64,000 nt of DNA from Tethya wilhelma (taxonomy: Eukaryota > Porifera > Demospongiae > Tethyida > Tethyidae), in assembly GCA_964030475.1 (NCBI GenBank), contig CAXIPT010000001.1, forward strand, positions 5,383,652 through 5,447,651. The letters are read 5' to 3'. Each line of letters opens with the position of its first letter. Positions within the stretch are counted from its first letter, which is position 1. Shown here one piece after another: positions 25,701-36,254 of this stretch. Below the pieces are notes generated by a model, which worked only from the letters and a program-made list of their open reading frames with translations, searched no databases and was not told where the DNA came from. Both the position numbers and the translations under genes were made by a program.

Positions 25701-28700
25701 CCTCACTGTACTGCTTGTCAAACTCGAGAGAGTAAAACTCAACTGGATACGGTAGAGAGTTTGATACAGTGATCTCAGCTTCTATTCCAGGGGAGAAAGG
25801 CAGTGTTGGCTCGAATTCAACCAAGGTCCGATCAAATTCGACCTGAGGTTCACTCCCCAGGCCTTCAACATTCAAGAAGATACTATTCTCATTGCTCTGT
25901 CTGATGCTGAACAGAATTTTTTCAACATAGCGCTCCTAAAGAAAACAGATCGAGTTTGAATTCATGACTCTTACATCTTGGATGCATGCTTTAGTACTCA
26001 CCTCCTCACTTGGCATAAATCTAACTCTGATGTCCATGTGTTGGTCAGGCAGTAGTATCCCTGATGGTGGTTCCACCTCAAAGAACTTTGGTGGAGGTTT
26101 CTCTTTCATTTTCTTCCGAACATGGAGGGGAACGTGTCGAGGTATCTTCTTAGGGGGCTTATCAGTGATGGCTGACCACTCACATCTACAGGGATACCCC
26201 TCTAATGATTACCAATGTACATGTGCAAGGTAATGGTTAGTTTTTGGATGACTCACCTGACTGCAAATGGATTGGTGAGTCGGAGAGTGATACTCTTGCA
26301 CTGTCCACACAGAACTGTTCCAAAGTCAAGATGACTGCTGGAGAGCTCCATGGAAGGAGTCGTTACTTTAGCAGACAACCTCAGAGGGTACATTGGACCA
26401 CCAACAAGCTATTTGGGAGGGAAAATTTTTATTACAAAAGAGGAAAAAAAAAAATTCTGCTATCTTACATTGAATGGAAGCACTGTAGATGCATTGCCCA
26501 GTTCATGATTGATGGGGTCAAATCTCATGGTGCAATCAATGCTCTCGCCTGGTGGTAGCGCTTTGACCTTGTCTCCTAGGTCAATAGAGAAACCAGTCCC
26601 CTCGAGGGTTTGGTGTGCTGTGGTGAAGGATACTGGAGTTGAACCAGCATTTGTGAGGGTCACAGTTCTTGACTCCACTTGTCCATGAATCACATAGCCA
26701 AAATCAAGGTGGAAGTCGGGAAGAACAGGTCTGGAACAGAGAGGATAATCATTTATGCACACTTTCAAATACTGACTGCAAGGCATAAACTCACTTTGGT
26801 TTCATCGATTTCTTTACTGGTTTGTAGATCACATCAGAGTGGTCCAAAACAAAGGATTTCACAATCAATCTCTCCATTTCAGCCTCTTTCTCTAGCAAGC
26901 TGCCACTCCTCAGTGACCCCTCATCATCACTGTCTAGAAGAGGGATAATACCAACTGACTCGGCTTGGATGGCCGGATCAACTGATTGAATCTCTCGAGG
27001 AAGATCAAACGAAATTCTTGGAAACACTCCTTCTCCAGTGACTGTGAGAATGTCGGGTTCAAAATGAGCAACTTGGATTTCAAAAGTTTTTGTAAACTTT
27101 GCCGGTACTCCTGGAAGGTACTGTACAGTGAAGGTCTGACTCTCAAGAGCTGGGATGTGGCCCATTGCAGGTGAGATGGAGAGGCTCTCTGGAGCCAGGT
27201 TACCAGGAGAGATCTCCCCAACGTCCATGGCACAGAAATCAATATCAACCTTGCCTCGATTGAATAGCACAATCTCTGTGCTCTGAACTTGATCATAGAC
27301 CTGTATATACAAGAATAGTGTGAAAGCATAGCCCCTATGCTAATGATACAATTACTTACCTGTTGACCGAGGTCAATATGTTTGGTGCTGAACTTGTATT
27401 CCACGTTAGAAGCATCACCACTCAACCTCAGCTGGTATGTAGGCCCTCCTTGCACCTTGCAAGCAGCAATCACCTCAGTGACTATGTCAGCATGACCGTA
27501 AAATGTAAATTGGACTTGTTGAGACTGGCCTGGGGGTAACACTCCATGCAGTGGGAGAATATCAAACACCTATAGTTATGCACATGTAAGTGTGTAAAGG
27601 TGAAACGTGAAATTGGTAATATGTGATAGTTGAAGCAGGGTTAGGATAGAATTACACCATTAGATCTTTCTCACCTATAATATAGGTGGGATTTAATGTG
27701 GGAGTACACTGTTTCTCTCCTATGTATATGGGCAGGCAGGCCAAAATCTCAGCGTACCCAACATTAAAAATCCCACTCATATATATACCGGTAGGAGGGA
27801 TTAACTGTAGGGGTACGCTATTTTCCTCCTATATATAGGGGAAGGATTTAGCATAGGGTTTCTGGGTACTAGCTTATACCATGGGGAGGGGAATTTAGTG
27901 TATAGTTAACCCATGCACTATAATCAAATTTTAGGAAAATGATCAACAGCACTGATTTTAAATTACCTGTTCAATGCTGATAGGTGTGAAGGGGTCCAGT
28001 ACAGACTCCCAAGGTTGAGGCTCTCGTTTCTTTGTCTTTGTCTTTGTCTTTGTCTTTGTCTTGGTCAATCCTTCCTCCACACCTGTGTTCTCCTTCTCTT
28101 CTTGGATCACCACAGCTTGTGAGTCAGTGGGAGGAAGCCCCGATTCAATCACTTGTTGTTGCTCCACTATACCTTCACCATCTTCTGACACTAGTGAACC
28201 CTCTTCTGGACTAGATTCTTGGTCATTAGGAGCATCAGAATCACACTGTGATAGATCCTCATCTTCATCTTCTTCTTCTGTTACAATCTTAACGTGAAGA
28301 CTGGGTACTTGAGAAGCTTTGCTTCCATGTTCATCGCTACCATTGTCAACTTCTTCCTTCAGTTCATTGTCTTCTTTGCTTGAAGAGCCCTCCTCCAAAG
28401 ACGAGCCACTGGTACTCTCCAGTGTATCAGTCTCACATTCGCTCTGCATATCAACACCCTCATCAAGCTGTTCAGGGTCCACTCTCCTCACTGGCGGCCG
28501 TTTGAGGAACGACCACTCATAGCTGACTTCCAGTGGGCTGTTGTTGGTCATTGTGACGTAGCGAATGGTTTCAGTGTCGTTCAAGATGCAACCAAAGTCC
28601 ACCTCCTGACTCTCAAAATGAAGATTAGGAAAATGGACTTCTGATTTCAGAGAAATGATATCCTAAAGACAAGTATGCATTCCACACAGTGACAGCAGTG

Positions 28701-31700
28701 TAAAGCACAATACATGTAGGCTACTATAAAAAGTAATTTATTAATGCATGGTACCTTTTGTGCATGTTCTTTGTAAGCCACTGAGAGGTGGGTGTCCTCG
28801 GTGTGAGAGTATTTGTCGACACAGTATGTGGAGTCGTACATCACAGTGATCACAGAGTTCTCACCAGAATTTAGCAAGAGGTCCTAGTGTTATGGTTTGT
28901 AATGGTCAATCTTATCAACTACATACAAGTGGAATTGGTACCAACCATTTGAGCCAGAGCTGTAGTATTTTTCACAATTGAGAATGGATAGGAGCATGAC
29001 ACCACAGCAGTAACTGGCAAGGGAGAAATATTTCGAACACCCAATTCCTGTGTATGCTGGACCAGTTTGCTACCAGGAGGCTGCGTTCAGATAGACACAC
29101 AAAATTATACACACTAGCACATATCAGTGGTTCTTACACCAACCTGATACAGTTGAAAGAACAACTCCTGAGAAGTAAACTCCAGCAGAGGGGCAATAAA
29201 CTTGGCTGAAATATCAACAGTCATTATTCTCTCCTTGTGAGGGTTTCTACCAATGATGGCATGGCAGATCATGCGTTCGTGAACTGACATTGGTCTGTAC
29301 ATGGGTATGGATAAAATGTCATTAGGGAAAATTTAGTGGCACTAGGCACTAGATTTTTCCTATATATTATAGGGGATTTTTAGTGACATGCACTAAATTT
29401 TCCCTATAGTGTAATAGGGAAAATGAGTACTGCACTAAATTTTCACTATAGTGTAATAGGGAAAATTTAGTGCACACAAGTATTTGGGGAGCATTATAAT
29501 GGCCTGTCACTAAAGTTCTCCTATAGTACCTGGGGGTGACATTAGTGACAGCAAGCACTAAATTTCTCCTATAGTAGTTGAGGAAAGTTGAGCAAAAAAT
29601 AATACAAGGTTATACAGTAGTACACAGTACAGTATACAGTATACAGTACACAGCACACAGTACACAGTACACAGTACACAGTACACAGTACAGTATACAG
29701 TATACAGTACACAGTACACAGTACAGTATACAGCATACAGTACACAGTACACAGTACACAGTACAGTATACAGTACACAGTATACAGTACACAGTACACA
29801 GTACAGTATACAGCATACAGTATACAGTATACAGTATACAGTACACAGTATACAGTATACAGTACACAGTACACAGTACATAGTACACAGTACACAGTAC
29901 AGTATATAGTATACAGTGACACTAGGCACTAGATTTTTTGCTCAACTTTCCTCCACTACTATAGGAGAAATTTAGTGCTTGCTGTCACTAATGTCATCCC
30001 CAGGTACTATAGGAGAACTTTAGTGACAGGCCTCCCCAAATACTATAGGGAAAATTTAGTGATGTGGGAAAAATTTAGTGCATGTCACTAAAAATCCCCT
30101 ATAATATATAGGAAAAATCTAGTGCCTAGTGTCACTAAATTTTCCCTTAAATATATAGGAAAAAAAAACTAATAATGACATTATGTACGGAACCGTCTGT
30201 ACATGTAACATAAACAAGTGATCCCTTATCGTCACCATTCATTGATGATAATCTACATACGTTTCAGAGTAGCCAACCAATGTAGCCACATGCGATTGAT
30301 ACGGTTCCAGCACAAATTTGTTGGGGATGATTTCAAACTTTGGTCTTTTGACTTCAAGTGGTTTCCCTGACAAACGGTGCTGCAATGATTTAAGAGCAAG
30401 AGTTTTTAAACTTTTGACACAATAATCTAGCAGCTAAGCTGTGGGGTGCCTACCTTGAGACCAACATCCTTTAGGTCTCTCGATTTCTTCTCAATCTCAG
30501 CCTTCTTGAGTTTAGCAGCTGAAAATCCTTCAGTTGTCCACGAGGGAGCTTGTGTTCGACGACCTCTGAAATAGTTGGAGAAATAAATCAAAGTATTGTG
30601 CACATCATAAGAAACAGACTATGGCAACCTGTTAGTGAATGTGAACTGTCTTTGACAGGGTCCACCACTGAAGTGAGGTCCTAGATCAACACCTGGGTGG
30701 ATGGGAGGGTGGCTGACGATAGTTGTACCTTGACCTTCAGCACTTAGAAAGATGGTGAAGGTGACACCGTTGGCTACCACTATATTCAGCTTGTCATTGA
30801 ACCTAATGAATTGTGTGTAGGTAATAGATGCTATATCAATGCATCATAAAGTCATTTCTTACTTGAGGCAATCGTCTATAACAGCAGTCACTCCCAGTTC
30901 TAGTTTTCCCTCTGGTTCAATGACAGCTGATATTGGATCTACAGTGAAGATCGTCTTTTCCCGAGACTGCAATGGAAGTAAATTTGCAGTATCGAAGAAA
31001 AAAATAATGAGTTTAAATGGGTTAGGATAGAATTAAACTATTAGACCTTTCTCACCCATATATATAGGCGGAACTTGGTGTGGGAGGTACGCTATTTCCC
31101 TCCTATATATATGGGTGGGCTGGCCTAAATCTCAGCGTACCCAACGTTAAAAATCCCACCCATATATATAATTATATGGCACTATAATCAAATTTTATCG
31201 AATGTCGAATGTTGAATGTTGAGTGTCAAATGTTGAATGTTGAATGTCCAACGTCCAACATCGAATATCGAATGACAAATATTGTATACTGAGATTTTGG
31301 CCAGTCTGCCCATATATATAGGAGAGAAATAGTGTACCCTCCACACTAAATCCTGCCTATATATAATTATATATGGGTGGGAAAGGTCTAATAGTGTAAT
31401 TTTGTACAAACCCGTTTAAAATAATAATAATAATATCTATGCAAAATGCAAACCAAAGTCAACCACATCAATCCATAGATATTAGAGACTACATAATGGT
31501 AGGGGTTACATAATATCTATGGTCAATCCTACTTACCAACACACATTCAATCTCAGCAGGGATGAGTGACTCATTTGATATCATTACACTTTTTCTTATG
31601 GGCTTCAATACTGGACAAACTCCCCACTGCAGCTCTTTAGGAGTGACATAAATCACAGGGCCTTCTCCAATGCAATAAATGGCTGCTTGAAGTGGTGGGT

Positions 31701-33045
31701 CGGTACTGCCAACAATATTAATAGCTGCTGATGTTGCTATTTCTCCCTGCATCTGTGTCTCAATTTGGAAGGGGATGCTTAGAGTGCTGTTTTGTTCAAT
31801 GATCCCTTTAGGATGTGAGGTCGAGTAGACCACCAGACTCTGGTCCACTTGAGGAGGAATCTCGTACTTCACAGGGAGGCTGGAATCGTTGAGGAGCTCA
31901 AGGTGCTTCACATAGGGGTGGTGCAGGAAGCAGCGTCCATAGTCTAGAAGAGGAGTGAGGAGGGTGACTTGAGGGACAACAGACTTGGCAAGGATGGGAA
32001 GAGAGAATATTTCCTTCCCAGCTTCATCCACATCAATCACTAGAACGGTAGAGTAGTTCTTTGCATATGCTGGAGTGAAGTTGATCTATTGAAAAGAAAA
32101 ACAGTATTGGAACTTCTCAAGTACATGTATGTAATACGATAGTTAGCTTACATGAATGACTTCGTGAAAGTTTGGCGGTAGTGTGCCAGATTGAGGGACA
32201 ATCTCAAATTCCTTGTTTCTTGAGCTGCTAGGTGTCGAGGGTGTACTCTGTGAGGTGTCTGCTGGAGGAAAATCATCACTAGGTACTTTGAAATGGAAAT
32301 TCATTGGTATCTCAGATGTGTTGGAGAGAGTGATCTCTTTCGACACCATAAATCCTGAGGAGGAAGGAGGTAATGCATCACCCTGGCACACAATGTATTC
32401 GCCAGTTATCACACTGAATGTAACAGCACTACATACCGTAAGAGATTGTGCCAAACTTGACATGAGGTACATCGAACTGGAATGTCGGTCCAATCACTTC
32501 ACCTCGGATCACTAGTTTAAGTGGTTTGGGTGCTCCATCTATCTGCCACAGAAACTCCTCATCAAACACTCCAAGTTCAGTGGAACGGAAAGATATCTAA
32601 AACACATTGTGAAGCAACAAAAAGTATCATGAATTTGGTACCACAAACAAAACTTACACCATATACATTGCACTACCTGTATTGCCTGCAGTCCTCCTGG
32701 TCTTAACATCCCACTGCTGGGAGCAAAAGTGAACTTTGGTCCAAAGAGTGTCTCAGACGGCACAAGTGTATAAGCTGACTCAATATCTCCTTTGTTCTCC
32801 AGCACCACCTCGTAAGCATGAGCCGAGTTGACAAATACATTCTGGATGTCGAGTGTGTCAAAGGAGAACTGGCAGCGTGGGCCAACTCCCTCTCCTCTCA
32901 TTTTCAGAGGCAGTCGACTCTCTCTGCCCACCACATCACAGAATGCAACACGAGAATAGCTAGTTGCCTCCTTTGGATTGAAGAGGATGGACATCTCAGC
33001 CTGAGAGTTTGGCCAGATCTCACCCTCCTGTGTGTGCATCAAGTG

Positions 33046-33085
<40 letters not shown>

Positions 33086-35001
33086 CAGTTTAGTAAATTC
33101 TCTATACTTGGAGCACGTTGCCTTACGTACCACTGGATCAATTGTTAGTGCTTCATCAGAATAGAGAAACCGTTCTTCATCCAAATATCGCTGCATAAGA
33201 ATGAAACATCATAGTGTTACTGTAATATTGATATTACTTTCTTCTCTTATAATTACCTTTTTGTTTGTACCAAGACTGCGTGTCAATATTGGCAGTCTGT
33301 CTCGGATAGAAGGGTTGTGCATACAGCGTTCAAAAAAGGCATCTTTAGAGAGTGTCTCCTCTTCAGCAAACTGCTGGGCACGGCTATGATTGCAGGCAAA
33401 ACACCTCAATGTACATCTGTCACAGTGATATAAAGAGTCTTACATTTCTCTCTGCATTTCTTCTTCATATTCACTGGCAAATGCTTTCCACTGGAATTTC
33501 ACAACAACATCACTTCGATTGTGGATCACAACAGACCTACAATAGCACATCATACAAGCTAAAGTGGATAGCCTTTACATGCTATATAGAAATGATGTGG
33601 GAATACCTTTGAGAGCTCAATCCAATGAATGTGCTCTCCAGTGTGATAGAGCTACGATCTAGTCTCACATTTACATTATTAGCACTGCCATAAAGCAAAG
33701 TGTACACCTCTTCACCTATAGAGATATTTCAACTGAAGTTCGAAGTCACATCCCACAACACGTAAACACCCAACTCACCAGTATCATAGTGTATGCTGAG
33801 CTCAGCCTTATGGTCTCCAATCTTGCTAGGAGCAAATCCGACATCAACTTGCATGCACTCATTCACAGCCAGAGTAGCAGACGATGGGCTCACCATGAAA
33901 GGACTACATACAATACAAACACCAGTGGTCATCAGATGTGTGACAACTGTTGCTAAAGACAGCATACCTCTTTGTAGCCATGTTGAACTTAGCCTCCCTG
34001 TTCCCAATATTTCTTACAAGAACAGTCTTTGTGGAGTGGTACTACACAAATCATGAAAGGCGATGTAATGTCATATGCAATACAATAAAATGATATCCAG
34101 TGACCATTATACCTTCACAGGTGCAGAAGAAAAGTTCACTTCATCTGGAAAATCAAGGAGTGCTCTAGCTCCAATTGCACGCACAGGTATGATGAACTTT
34201 TCCCTCTCTGTGATGCACACTAACTCGTGCTCATAGTCCTGCAGGAAATATTTAGTAGTACAGATAGATACAGCATACTGTATACCGTCCAGAGAGTTTA
34301 AGTTTACACAACATACCTTTTTCTCGTCTGGAGTAAACACAACATGGTAGGTAATCTCCATCCCTGGAGCTACTTTTCCTCCTGATAGTTTCTGAGAGGT
34401 CACACTGAAATAGGGTGATTCTTGATGTGTCACTTTGACAAGGCGAGTCACTTTGTCCAAGTTTCTAAGCTGTAGGGGAAACTCGTATGTTTGATGAGGC
34501 TCAAACTGTTGGAAGATCACTTCAGAGGGAAATGGTTGAAAAAGAGCCTGGTCTACGTGCACACTGGTGTCCTACAAATACAATGTGTTCACTTTATGAT
34601 CAGGAATTTGCAATATACACATGTATCAATTTGCATACCTTTTGGTGGGACGTTGTACCAATGTCCAGGAGCTCAATTATCCTTGGTGGATACATCTCTC
34701 TAGTAACTGCTAGTTTCTCTTCTGTGCTCATTTTCATGTCAGCCAAATAGCTTGAGGGAGAATGCTGGGAGGTAAAATGTTTGGTCAAGTTAAAGCTCTT
34801 ACATTGTTGAATAGTAAGACAAAGTTGTTTGCAAAATGAGTATTAGTAGTGCTGCAATCTCACAACTTCATCTCTTACCTTTATTCCCTCCTTGGGCCCT
34901 TTTATCATCTTAGTAACCTTATAAATGCCTGAGGCTGTTGGCCCTCCATGCTGCTTTGAGCTCTTCTTTGTTGTGTTGAGGCTCCCTCCACGCTGCGACA
35001 T
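13773..35001 (-). CDS. HYDIN: HYDIN, axonemal central-pair apparatus protein
   Basis: About 21 kb of short exons on one strand encode a protein of several thousand residues (human 5121). The start at 35001 gives MSQRGGSLNTTKKSSK; the end at 13773 is VFYLKGAAPT. Dozens of repeated beta-sandwich units of the ASH/MSP type are visible (patterns such as FG.V..N......V.L.N.G and PP.G...V.F.P). Mid-protein there is an adenylate-kinase-like segment with P-loop GPPSAGKT, then a charged coiled coil: the HYDIN-specific order. HYDIN sits on the C2 microtubule of the central pair in motile cilia, and loss causes stiff beating in vertebrates and algae. As assembled, the frame is broken by a 407-bp exact tandem duplication at 15046-15858. 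Introns contain fold-back elements. Exon borders inside this gene were not all worked out. Confidence 0.95.
15046..15858. repeat. Exact tandem duplication inside a HYDIN exon
   Basis: Bases 15046-15451 and 15453-15858 read as identical 406-bp copies, separated by one extra A (period 407). As 407 is not a multiple of three, reading from the upstream copy (15453-15858) into the downstream one moves out of frame and meets a stop at 15416-15418 after the residues DVPPLSPIPSGCC. A single copy would join DYIDVPPL to GKRDYKLKFYSYKE in frame. Either an assembly or haplotype artefact, or a recent loss-of-function duplication. Confidence 0.9.
23900..25200 (-). other. HYDIN: HYDIN adenylate-kinase-like domain and coiled coil
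   Basis: Within one long exon (about 23520-25630). The segment VAVIIHGPPSAGKTAQANV has its P-loop GPPSAGKT at 25102-25125 and is followed by a nucleotide-monophosphate-kinase-like region. A K/E/R-rich coiled coil of about 110 residues is encoded at roughly 24260-24600 (EEEEKRRIEEEKMLKKKGK near its end). Family knowledge: HYDIN orthologues carry a divergent adenylate-kinase-like domain whose catalytic activity is not established. Confidence 0.8.
27640..27935. mobile_element. Partial copy of intronic fold-back family
   Basis: In a HYDIN intron. It starts with the same GGGTTAGGATAGAATTA as the element at 31012-31420, shares its ATATATAGG/CCTATATAT blocks and the phrase CTCAGCGTACCCAAC, and ends at CACTATAATCAAATTTTA, exactly where the heptamer core of the other copy begins. 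It lacks that core and the right arm. Confidence 0.6.
28032..28068. repeat. Hexanucleotide repeat encoding Thr-Lys in HYDIN
   Basis: A six-base repeat (GTCTTT on the plus strand) encodes (TK)n in HYDIN, directly after an acidic Ser/Glu/Asp-rich insertion encoded at about 28070-28470 between two ASH-type units. Confidence 0.85.
29304..30194. mobile_element. Long-TIR fold-back element with 11-bp target duplication
   Basis: Two near-identical inverted arms (about 29304-29600 and 29927-30194, with an insertion in the left arm) surround a 300-bp heptamer array. Aligned landmarks are CACTAGGCACTAGATTTTTC, ATTATAGGGGATTTTTAGTG, CTCCTATAGTACCTGGGG and GAGGAAAGTTGAGCAAAAAA, each present on one arm and reverse-complemented on the other. 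The direct repeat GTCTGTACATG lies at 29293-29303 and 30195-30205, right at the arm ends. Long TIRs with a 9-11-bp target duplication suggest a Mutator-like, non-autonomous element. It lies in a HYDIN intron and encodes no protein; ORFs across the core are repeat artefacts. Confidence 0.8.
29621..29918. repeat. Heptamer satellite (TACACAG/TATACAG)n
   Basis: Tandem units of seven bases, TACACAG or TATACAG, with occasional five-base TACAG units, filling the centre of the fold-back element. It yields spurious long ORFs on both strands. Confidence 0.95.
31012..31420. mobile_element. Fold-back element with heptamer core in a HYDIN intron
   Basis: Terminal inverted repeats start TTTAAATGGGTT at 31012 and end AACCCGTTTAAA at 31420. 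They continue through ACTATTAGACCTTTC and CACCCATATATA on both arms. The centre (about 31200-31278) is a degenerate heptamer array. No clear target duplication: the flanks are AT-rich (AATAATGAG versus ATAATAATA). Confidence 0.7.
31200..31278. repeat. Heptamer satellite (AATGTTG/AATGTCG)n
   Basis: About eleven units of seven bases such as AATGTCG, AATGTTG and AATATCG between the arms of the fold-back element. The unit closely resembles the array at 62378-62519. Confidence 0.85.
33045..33083. repeat. (TG)n microsatellite in a HYDIN intron
   Basis: A pure TG dinucleotide run next to a HYDIN exon border. Confidence 0.9.
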
Positions 35002-35253
35002 CGCTTCACAGGCTTATTGGAGAGAATCCTTCCGGATATACCAGTATCAACCTTTGCAATGTCTTTCTTCCACCAGAATCTATGTAAATCTGAGTTTCTT
35101 ACGTCTCTTTGATTGTGAACAGTAAAAAGTTGCCATGACAACGATCTTAGTTTCAAAAGGGTTAAATTTTAATTAGCATCAAATTATTAATATTAACCTT
35201 TTTTGAACCGAATAAAAGTGGCTCTCTTCTTTCTTCTTTTCTACCTTTCAGCC
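35002..35253. promoter_or_regulatory. Divergent HYDIN/PRELID3 promoter
   Basis: 252 bp between opposite-strand ATGs. It contains a consensus RFX X-box (separate entry). Confidence 0.6.
35129..35142. promoter_or_regulatory. X-box (RFX binding site) upstream of HYDIN
   Basis: GTTGCCATGACAAC fits the X-box consensus GTHNYYATRRNAAC at every position. It lies 128 bp upstream of the HYDIN ATG. RFX factors control ciliary genes through X-boxes, commonly within a few hundred bases of the start, so this is the expected place for a ciliary gene. Confidence 0.75.
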
Positions 35254-36153
35254 ATGAGAGAATGGATAAATGTTCACACATTCAGGTTTGTATTGTTCAA
35301 TACTGTTATTACACCATGCTGTGCTATACTTCTCAATACTGTTCTTACAGTCATCCCTGGGAGTTGATGGTTCAGGCTGCTTATCGGAAGTACCCTAATC
35401 CTCATTCAACCAGTGTGAAGTCACTAGACACAGTTGAGAGATGTGCAACAATCAATACTCTTTACAGTCACAGATTCTTTTGCACAATGTGGAGTATCCC
35501 TGATTTAGTGTTAAAGGTAGATATGCCAACTACTCAGTACTGCATGACTAGTAAATGCATTGCAAATTATGCTCTATACATCAGGATGTCAATGTGAGCT
35601 TGTGTTTTTTTTATCTCATTTAGATTGTTGGTACAAATCCAGTGATGATAGTGAATGAGCAATCACAGTGTAATCTTGATGATAAGAAGTTGACCATATG
35701 TGCAAGAAACGTGAGCTACACTGTATGATTTGTTGATAATTGTGATCATGTATCACATTTTGTGTCTCTTCAGATTACATTATCAAACCTGTTTGTTCTT
35801 CACGAGAAATTAGAATATACTGTTTGTGAAGATGACCCTCAAAAGTAATGATTGTATAAAATATATGATAATCTAATGTTAACATTTTGTACTCGTAATG
35901 GTAACATGCAGGACTGTTTTGACACAGACAGCGCAGATCAATGTTCATGGTGTGCCACTTTTTGGAGGCATTCTGGAAAGACTGTGGATTGGACAGTATG
36001 AATCAACAGTATCAAAGGTATTGTGTGTGTATAACATGAACTGCTACATAGTTTTATGCGTTTGTTTGCTTGTTCACCAAATAGGGAAGGCTAGGTATCG
36101 AATCAGTTGCACAGAAAATTGTGGAGGAAAAGCATACAGAACTATCTGCATGA
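35254..36153 (+). CDS. PRELID3: PRELI domain-containing protein 3 (slowmo) homologue
   Basis: Six exons: 35254-35285, 35351-35516, 35624-35710, 35774-35844, 35912-36017 and 36085-36153. They sum to 531 bases, or 176 residues. The PRELI/MSF1 domain spans nearly the whole protein: HPWELMVQAAYRKYPNP near the N-terminus, LYSHRFFCTMWSIP, then NITLSNLFVLHEKLEY and KTVLTQTAQINVHGVPLF. This matches the vertebrate PRELID3A/B pattern (HPWETVTTAAMQKYPNP; KTVLTQEAIITVKGVSL). Family role: with TRIAP1 in the mitochondrial intermembrane space, PRELID3 proteins shuttle phosphatidylserine, whereas PRELID1 carries phosphatidic acid. The C-terminus is slightly shorter than in vertebrates. Which vertebrate paralogue it corresponds to cannot be said; it is probably pre-duplication. 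Confidence 0.92.
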
Positions 36154-36254
36154 ATAAGTATGATCAAGTCAGCAGCAATATATAATGATATACATTATCA
36201 TGTATTTTTTATCAATGCTATTTTTTTTTCTCTTCCTAACAAGTCATTTATGTT

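Noticed and set aside
29558..29929. Long ORFs on both strands rich in Tyr-Cys-Val-Leu or Thr-Val-His-Ser
   Set aside because: They are translations of the heptamer array in every frame, inside a HYDIN intron.
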